A stretch of DNA of 64,000 bases from Anaerolinea sp. (GTDB lineage: Bacteria > Chloroflexota > Anaerolineae > Anaerolineales > Villigracilaceae). The position numbers and the translations under genes are program-made. The stretch lies in contig JAIFNG010000065.1 of NCBI GenBank assembly GCA_020047815.1, positions 41,059 through 105,058 of the forward strand. Reading direction: 5' to 3'. Under the pieces are notes generated by a model. That model had not been told where the DNA came from and did no database searches. It saw nothing but the letters and a program-made list of their open reading frames with translations. Shown here piece after piece: positions 59,041 through 64,000 of this stretch; within the stretch, counting starts at the first letter, position 1, and every line of letters starts with the position of its first letter.

Positions 59041-62000
59041 ATGTCTGATTTTTTGTTTCGCGGCGATCTAGCCGAACTCGACCCCGACGTTTTTGAATTG
59101 ACCCAGCTCGAAGCGGAGCGCCAGGCTCGCAAGTTGATTCTCATCCCCAGCGAATCTACTGCGCCAATGGCTGTCCGTGAAACGCTGGCTTCTGCCTTCC
59201 AAAATATTTATGCCGAAGGCTACCCCGATGAAGAGTCGCGCTGGATGACTGAACAAGATATCCTTGATTACCCCGCCCGGCTTGCTCATTATCGCCGCAG
59301 CGGCGATCCACGTTATTACAAGGGAGTGGAATATGCCGACGTGGTTGAGGCGCTGGCGCGCAGGCGGGCGGCAGAGGCTTTTGCGGCAAATGGGTTTACC
59401 GCCGACCAGATATTCGTCAACGTTCAGGCTCTCTCTGGCGGACCTGCCAACAATGCAGTCTACCAGGCACTGCTGACCCTCGGCGATACTGTGATGGGCC
59501 TGAACCTGCTGCACGGCGGACATCTTTCACACGGCTCGTCAGTCAACCGCAGCGGCAAGTGGTTCAAGTCTGTGCCGTATACGATCGATGAAAATGAAAA
59601 AATAGACTACGAGGCCATCCGCGCCCTGGCATTGGAACACAAGCCAAAAATGTTGATCGCTGGTTATTCGTCCTACTCATGGATCCCTGACTGGAAGAAG
59701 TTCCGTGAGATCGCCGACGAAGTGGGCGCTTACCTGCTGACTGACATCTCGCACATCGGTGGACTGGTGGCAGCAGGCGTTGTGCCTTCACCGATCGGAT
59801 TTGCCCATGTGGTGATGTCCACCACGCACAAGTCTCTCGATGGCCCTCGCGGCGCAGTGCTGATGACAACCTACCCCGACATCTCCAGGAAAATTGATAA
59901 AGCCGTCTTTCCCGGTGAACAAGGCGGACCGCATGTGAATGTGTTTGCGGGCTTGTCTGTGGCTTTCAAATTGGCGCAGACAAAACAGTTCAGGCAGTTA
60001 CAGGCGCAGACCATCAGGAATGCGGCAGCGATGGCAGACCAATTTACCAAACGTGGATTCCGCGTGCCCTTTGGTGGCACAAATTGCCACATGCTGAATG
60101 TGGATGTGACTTCGGTTGTGGGAGAGGATGGAACCAAATTGAGCGGGGACCAGGCTGCGCGGATTTTGGATATAGTCGGCGTGGTGGTCAACCGTAACAC
60201 GATCCCGGGAGACAGGAATTCGGCGGACCCATCGGGCATTCGTCTCGGTACGCCGTGGATCACCCAGCGCGGATTTAACGAAAAATCAACCCGCGCACTT
60301 GCCGATGTGATGGTTGACGTACTCGAAGCCTGTGCACCTCATTCGGTGGATACTCCGCACAAGGGACGTGTGCGCCGTGCCAAGATCGACTTCAAGGCAT
60401 TGAACACCGCCAAGCTGAAGATCCGCAAACTGGCTGGATCTGCGGGCATTGACTTCGAATACAAGACAAGCAAATACCCGCATTTCTATTATGTTGACGA
60501 TATCAACAAGAGCGGAGTCCTGGAGTTGAGCGGACAGCGGGTGCGCCAGATGCTTGATTATGCGACCTCATGTGATATGTCTGCCTTGAAGAAGAACAGA
60601 TCCGAAGCGGTAACAATTTCCACACCCAGGGGAGTCGTTCCATGCGTATTGACCAACCTCGGCGCGAATAAATATCAACTCGAAATCCCGCCCGCAAAAG
60701 CGGGAGTTGTGGGAACCTGGCTGAGGGATCTATCCGACGGCTACATGTCCTTCAAATTGAACGGTGAAAAAGATTTCAGTGCGGCACGAATGCCCGGTCC
60801 CGTTACCGTAATGGATTTGAAGAAGAAGAATGTTGCGGCAGGCTCACAACGGAGCGTGCCTGTGAAAGACAGTGGTGAGTCCAAACCCTGGTTCATTGGG
60901 GTCAAGCCGGAGGGCAGGAAAGAGTCACTGCCCGCATTTGAGTGGACCGAATCAGAAGGTTCATTAAAACGCACCGCGTTATTTGAGACCCATAGATCCA
61001 GCGGGGGAAGAATGGTTCCATTCGCCGGCTGGGAAATGCCTGTGCAGTATTCAGGAATTTTCGAAGAGCACCTGGCCACACGGCAGGCGGCGGGTTTATT
61101 TGACGTTTCACACATGGGTGTTTACGACGTGCGCGGCACTGAAGCGGCTTCGTTCCTCGACACGGTCTGCGGCAATGACTGCGGCGGACTGAAACCTGGA
61201 GAGTCTCTGTACTCGCACTTCCTGACCCCTGATGCGGACGTGATCGACGATACGCTGGTTTATCGCCGTGGTTGGGATAATTTTCTGGTGGTTGTCAACG
61301 CGTCAAACGATGACAAGGATCGCACGTGGCTCGAAAGTGTGCGCGATGGCCGGGTGAAGATCGACAACGCCCGCCCCTGGGCGCGGACATTTGGCTACGA
61401 GGCGGTCATCCGTAATTTACGCGATCCGAAGGCGGGGGAGGATATGCGGGTGGATATTGCCTTGCAGGGACCAAAGTCAAGAGATGTGCTGCTTGCCATG
61501 GGTGTGGACGCAGAAACACGCACCCGGGTAATGAAGTTGAAGAGAACCGAGTTATGTGATGCGGTAATTGGTGGTTTTGATTTGATCGTCTCGCGCACGG
61601 GTTACACAGGCGAGAAGATGGCGTTCGAGTTGTTTGTCCACCCTGAGCGCGCCGTTGACTTTTGGAACGCGGTGATGAAGGCCGGTGAGGCCTTTGGCAT
61701 CAAGCCGATCGGCTTGGGCGCGCGCGACTCCCTCCGCACCGAAGCGGGTCTGCCGTTGTACGGTCACGAGATGGGATTGGGTTCAGGCAAATTTGAAGGC
61801 CGGGACCTGGGCGTTGCAGAAGGAGGCTTCGGCTCCTACATCAAGACCTATAAGCCCTGGTTCATCGGGCGCGAAGCCTACCTTGCCCGTGAAAACGAAC
61901 GCAAGGGCGTGGTGATCCGCTTCCGCTTCGACGACCAGCGCGTCCGTATGGCACACAACGGAGACCCTGTGGTGAACGCAAACGGCGAACGCATCGGCTT

Positions 62001-62163
62001 TGTAACCTCCTGCGCGATCGACGGTGAACGTTTCCTGACAGGACAGGCTTATTTGGATAAGGCTTATGCAAAGGAAGGCACAGCGATCGGAATTCACCAG
62101 GGCGGGGTCATGGATCGTCCCGCGACAAGCGCAAAGGTGGTATCGAGATTTGCAAAGTTGTAA
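59041..62163 (+). CDS. Serine hydroxymethyltransferase-GcvT (aminomethyltransferase) fusion
   Basis: 1040-aa bifunctional protein. Residues 1-440 are SHMT: LHGGHLSHGSSVNRSG, LTDISHIGGLVAAG and STTHKSLDGPRGAV with PLP lysine K264. Residues 440-640 form a central segment I cannot assign. Residues 642-1040 are the glycine-cleavage T protein (FAGWEMPVQYSGI, DVSHMGVYDV, SRTGYTGEKMAFELFV). Both use tetrahydrofolate, so serine-glycine-C1 exchange and glycine cleavage may be channelled. AAGGAG favours the ATG at 59041 over 59038. No gcvH or gcvP nearby. Confidence 0.92.
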   Translation: MSDFLFRGDLAELDPDVFELTQLEAERQARKLILIPSESTAPMAVRETLASAFQNIYAEGYPDEESRWMTEQDILDYPARLAHYRRSGDPRYYKGVEYADVVEALARRRAAEAFAANGFTADQIFVNVQALSGGPANNAVYQALLTLGDTVMGLNLLHGGHLSHGSSVNRSGKWFKSVPYTIDENEKIDYEAIRALALEHKPKMLIAGYSSYSWIPDWKKFREIADEVGAYLLTDISHIGGLVAAGVVPSPIGFAHVVMSTTHKSLDGPRGAVLMTTYPDISRKIDKAVFPGEQGGPHVNVFAGLSVAFKLAQTKQFRQLQAQTIRNAAAMADQFTKRGFRVPFGGTNCHMLNVDVTSVVGEDGTKLSGDQAARILDIVGVVVNRNTIPGDRNSADPSGIRLGTPWITQRGFNEKSTRALADVMVDVLEACAPHSVDTPHKGRVRRAKIDFKALNTAKLKIRKLAGSAGIDFEYKTSKYPHFYYVDDINKSGVLELSGQRVRQMLDYATSCDMSALKKNRSEAVTISTPRGVVPCVLTNLGANKYQLEIPPAKAGVVGTWLRDLSDGYMSFKLNGEKDFSAARMPGPVTVMDLKKKNVAAGSQRSVPVKDSGESKPWFIGVKPEGRKESLPAFEWTESEGSLKRTALFETHRSSGGRMVPFAGWEMPVQYSGIFEEHLATRQAAGLFDVSHMGVYDVRGTEAASFLDTVCGNDCGGLKPGESLYSHFLTPDADVIDDTLVYRRGWDNFLVVVNASNDDKDRTWLESVRDGRVKIDNARPWARTFGYEAVIRNLRDPKAGEDMRVDIALQGPKSRDVLLAMGVDAETRTRVMKLKRTELCDAVIGGFDLIVSRTGYTGEKMAFELFVHPERAVDFWNAVMKAGEAFGIKPIGLGARDSLRTEAGLPLYGHEMGLGSGKFEGRDLGVAEGGFGSYIKTYKPWFIGREAYLARENERKGVVIRFRFDDQRVRMAHNGDPVVNANGERIGFVTSCAIDGERFLTGQAYLDKAYAKEGTAIGIHQGGVMDRPATSAKVVSRFAKL

Positions 62164-62180
62164 GAGAATATAAATGGAAA

Positions 62181-62224
62181 GTAAGGAAGGTCCGGCGGAG
62201 GGAGGGAAGCCGGACCTTCCTTAC
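62181..62224 (+). terminator. Hairpin after the SHMT-GcvT gene
   Basis: GTAAGGAAGGTCCGGC (62181-62196) and GCCGGACCTTCCTTAC (62209-62224) are perfect 16-bp arms. The T-run is weak. Confidence 0.7.
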
Positions 62225-62274
62225 TTAATGTAGTGACAGCATCTGCGCAAGCATCTTCCACTCGAAATTTTAGG

Positions 62275-62304
62275 GTGACATTGGAGAGTAAGAAGTTGTA
62301 TCAT
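62275..62304 (+). promoter_or_regulatory. Possible promoter of the TspO-like gene
   Basis: GTGACA (62275-62280), 18-bp spacer, TATCAT (62299-62304). It fits a leader of about 35 nt. Confidence 0.35.
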
Positions 62305-62343
62305 GGGTGTATCTCTGTCAATACATCTCATAATGGAGGAATC

Positions 62344-63105
62344 ATGTCCAAAGATACACTTCGTCAAATTGCCAATGTCCTTTCCGTCATTATCGCATTG
62401 ACCGTCAACGTCCTTGCCAGTGTCCTGCCGCTCAACGGACAGAACACTGGTGAGATTTCAGACCGATTCCTGGTTTATTTTGTCCCCGCCGGATATGTAT
62501 TCTCCATCTGGGGCATTATCTACATAGGATGGCTCGCATTCGTCCTTTACCAGGCTCGATCCGCTCAAAAGGAAAACCCGCGCCTGCGCCGGCTTGGTTA
62601 TTTATTTGCGCTCAGCGGCATCTTCAACGCCGCCTGGCTGGTTTGCTGGCATTACAATTTTTTTGGATTGAGCGTGCTGGTCATGTTCACCCTGCTCGGT
62701 TTGCTCATTGCCAGTTACCTCGCGTTAAACGTTGGAAAGACCCCCGTCAGCAGCACCGAAAAGTGGGCTGTTGATGTTCCCTTCAGCGTATACCTCGGAT
62801 GGGTCAGTGTTGCCGCCATTGCCAATGTGACAAGCTGGCTGTACTCCGTAAACTGGGATGGATTCGGATTGGCACCGCAGGCCTGGGCTGTGATCATGAT
62901 CATCGCGGCCTCCCTGGTTGGCTTTCTCATGACCCTCTCGCGCAAGGATGTTGGGTATGTCATGGTATTGATCTGGTCATTCGTCGGGATCGCATATAAA
63001 CAGGCGGAGGCGCCCCTTGTGGCAGGCAGTGCATGGGCATCCGCGATATTTGTCCTTGGGCTTGCTCTTTACAGCATCTTTCAACGCCGCCGGACAACAG
63101 CCTAA
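62344..63105 (+). CDS. TspO/MBR-related tryptophan-rich membrane protein
   Basis: 253-aa protein with about seven hydrophobic segments. Trp/Asn/Tyr-rich motifs such as FVPAGYVFSIWGIIYIGWLAF, GIFNAAWLVCWHYN and DVPFSVYLGWVSVAAIANV are characteristic of the larger TspO-like group, which binds tetrapyrroles or other ligands in the membrane. It has more helices than classical five-TM TspO. Ligand and role unknown. GGAGG precedes the ATG at 62344. Confidence 0.78.
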   Translation: MSKDTLRQIANVLSVIIALTVNVLASVLPLNGQNTGEISDRFLVYFVPAGYVFSIWGIIYIGWLAFVLYQARSAQKENPRLRRLGYLFALSGIFNAAWLVCWHYNFFGLSVLVMFTLLGLLIASYLALNVGKTPVSSTEKWAVDVPFSVYLGWVSVAAIANVTSWLYSVNWDGFGLAPQAWAVIMIIAASLVGFLMTLSRKDVGYVMVLIWSFVGIAYKQAEAPLVAGSAWASAIFVLGLALYSIFQRRRTTA

Positions 63106-63148
63106 ACAGGACGTCCTTCCTTATTTTTCATTCAAAAATTCCCCAAAG

Positions 63149-63182
63149 AAAAACTTCGCACTGCTCTCAATGCGAAGTTTTT
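63149..63182. terminator. Bidirectional terminator after the TspO-like gene
   Basis: AAAAACTTCGCA (63149-63160) and TGCGAAGTTTTT (63171-63182) are perfect arms around a 10-base loop. Confidence 0.85.
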
Positions 63183-63290
63183 GATTTTAAGAGCAGTCTG
63201 TCCCGGATGCGGGGCGTATGAATTTCAAGGGTTCGGTCATCTATATTCACAAAACACGCGCATTCACTTTATCAATGGAGAATACACAAA

Positions 63291-63785
63291 ATGGATACAC
63301 CCAAACGTTATCATCCGCTCATGGTTGTTTTACACTGGCTGACCGTTATCCTGCTCCTGGGCGCGGGGATCCTTTCCGGACAGGGCGGTTCATCCCCGAT
63401 CAACATGCACATGATCTTCGGTTCGTTACTGCTGGTTACGATGGTCACCCGTCTCATTGTGCGCTTTACTGTAAAACGTCCTGCCTGGGCAAATACAGGA
63501 AATCCATTTCTCAATAAAATTGGGGAGTGGGTTCACATCGGTTTATACCTCTTGGTATTCTATATCCTGACCCTGGGGGGATTGATCGCGTCGCAAAGAA
63601 ATCTGGCGGGCTATCTGACGGGAGATGGCCCTGTGGAGCGCATCAGCCGGGACCTGCGCTCATTTCACCAGCTTGGCTGGCTGGCGATCGTCGGGTTATT
63701 GCTGCTGCATATCGGCGGGGCTGTATATCACCAATTTATTCTCAAAGACAACCTTCTCAACCGTATGTGGTTCGGCAGGTCATAA
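63291..63785 (+). CDS. Cytochrome b561 family protein
   Basis: 164-aa four-helix membrane haem protein. YHPLMVVLHWLTVILLL in TM1, INMHMIFGSLLLVTMVTRL in TM2, GEWVHIGLYLLVFYILTLGG in TM3 and HQLGWLAIVGLLLLHIGGAV in TM4 provide the paired histidines for two b-type haems. It probably moves electrons between quinol and an external or periplasmic partner. A GGAG lies 10 bases before the ATG. No partner oxidoreductase is adjacent within the window. Confidence 0.85.
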   Translation: MDTPKRYHPLMVVLHWLTVILLLGAGILSGQGGSSPINMHMIFGSLLLVTMVTRLIVRFTVKRPAWANTGNPFLNKIGEWVHIGLYLLVFYILTLGGLIASQRNLAGYLTGDGPVERISRDLRSFHQLGWLAIVGLLLLHIGGAVYHQFILKDNLLNRMWFGRS

Positions 63786-63884
63786 TGCGGGCATAACCTG
63801 CGTGGTGGAAGACTCAGGAGCTGGATTACCCCCATCCTCTGCTGCCGTGATATTGCGCTAGCTTTTCTTGCTCAACTCAGAAAA

Positions 63885-64000
63885 TTATTGACCGCTTGCG
63901 ATTAAGAATTTCCTGGTCTCTTCGATCTTCTCCTTTTCGACCTTGCCGACAGACTCGTAATAGTCCAGGAGTTGGGTGATGGTCAGGACTGCGTGCATGG
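63885..64000 (-). CDS. C-terminal fragment of an unidentified protein (cut by window end)
   Basis: The last 37 codons and stop of a minus-strand frame that is open to the window edge. An in-frame ATG at 63998 could be internal or the start. The visible part is helical and charged (LLDYYESVGKVEKEKIEETR). No family assignment is possible. Confidence 0.5.
   Translation of the reverse strand, partial: MHAVLTITQLLDYYESVGKVEKEKIEETRKFLIASGQ

Noticed and set aside
1..64000. CRISPR arrays, prophage, integrase or transposase genes
   Set aside because: No regularly spaced repeats and no recombinase or phage structural motifs were found; only small palindromic repeats are present.

Overview
The window looks like a chromosomal segment from a member of the Chloroflexota, most likely class Anaerolineae. 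This is inferred from gene content and style: lipoproteins whose mature N-termini are Ala/Pro/Thr/Glu-rich linkers (PhnD, the sulfatase, the PQQ-type dehydrogenase), a moderate GC content, and several conserved hypothetical families. No rRNA is present to confirm it. No phage, integrase, transposase or CRISPR array was seen. The region reads as ordinary chromosome, with one surface-polysaccharide block and many well-defined regulatory hairpins.

Layout. 1-2292: tungstate transporter tupABC, with a perfect terminator-like hairpin between tupA and tupB. 2445-4955: small Cys-rich protein, PQQ-type sugar dehydrogenase lipoprotein, DUF1232 membrane protein and a YacP-like NYN RNase. 5142-18559: a block read entirely on the minus strand for glycan synthesis and sugar modification (four GT-A/GT-B glycosyltransferases, a DUF115 protein, a GT39-like membrane transferase, an SDR, a 2-hydroxyacid dehydrogenase, a membrane phosphatase/sulfatase-fold protein, an SpsF-like cytidylyltransferase, a DUF4910 peptidase-like protein and an AAC(3)-fold acetyltransferase). 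18804-20633: a 14-TM drug efflux MFS gene behind a long leader holding coupled mini-ORFs and a terminator. 20771-22122: rubrerythrin with a CRP/FNR-type palindrome, and a GNAT. 22197-26279: phosphonate-type transporter phnD-C-E with an oversized PhnE. 26478-33897: sulfatase, desaturase, secreted protein, HAD hydrolase and the PLP synthase pair pdxS/pdxT. 34115-37520: GntR, slipin, DUF1648 protein, DUF4177 and a CPBP protease, with two parS-like sites. 37616-43768: PEP/pyruvate-binding protein, dnaN and membrane proteins. 43917-46232: oligoendopeptidase F and a rhodanese lipoprotein with an in-frame UGA. 46391-52295: glutaryl-CoA dehydrogenase, glutamate dehydrogenase, crotonase, hypothetical proteins and pyrD. 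52317-55914: leuS with its T-box leader, then two tRNA-Ala genes. 56003-64000: histidine kinase, MerR regulator, a SHMT-GcvT fusion, a TspO-like protein, cytochrome b561 and a partial gene.

The strongest unusual signal is at 45816-46232. The UGA codon at 46107 falls exactly on the catalytic-cysteine position of a rhodanese domain, the downstream codons continue the domain to its normal end, and a hairpin matching the bacterial SECIS pattern follows the UGA. This suggests a membrane-anchored selenocysteine rhodanese. Other notable features are the parS pair about 4-5 kb from dnaN, the SHMT-GcvT fusion, a leucyl-tRNA synthetase with a histone-like Lys/Ala/Pro tail, a PhnE split by extra membrane segments, and several apparent transcription attenuators.
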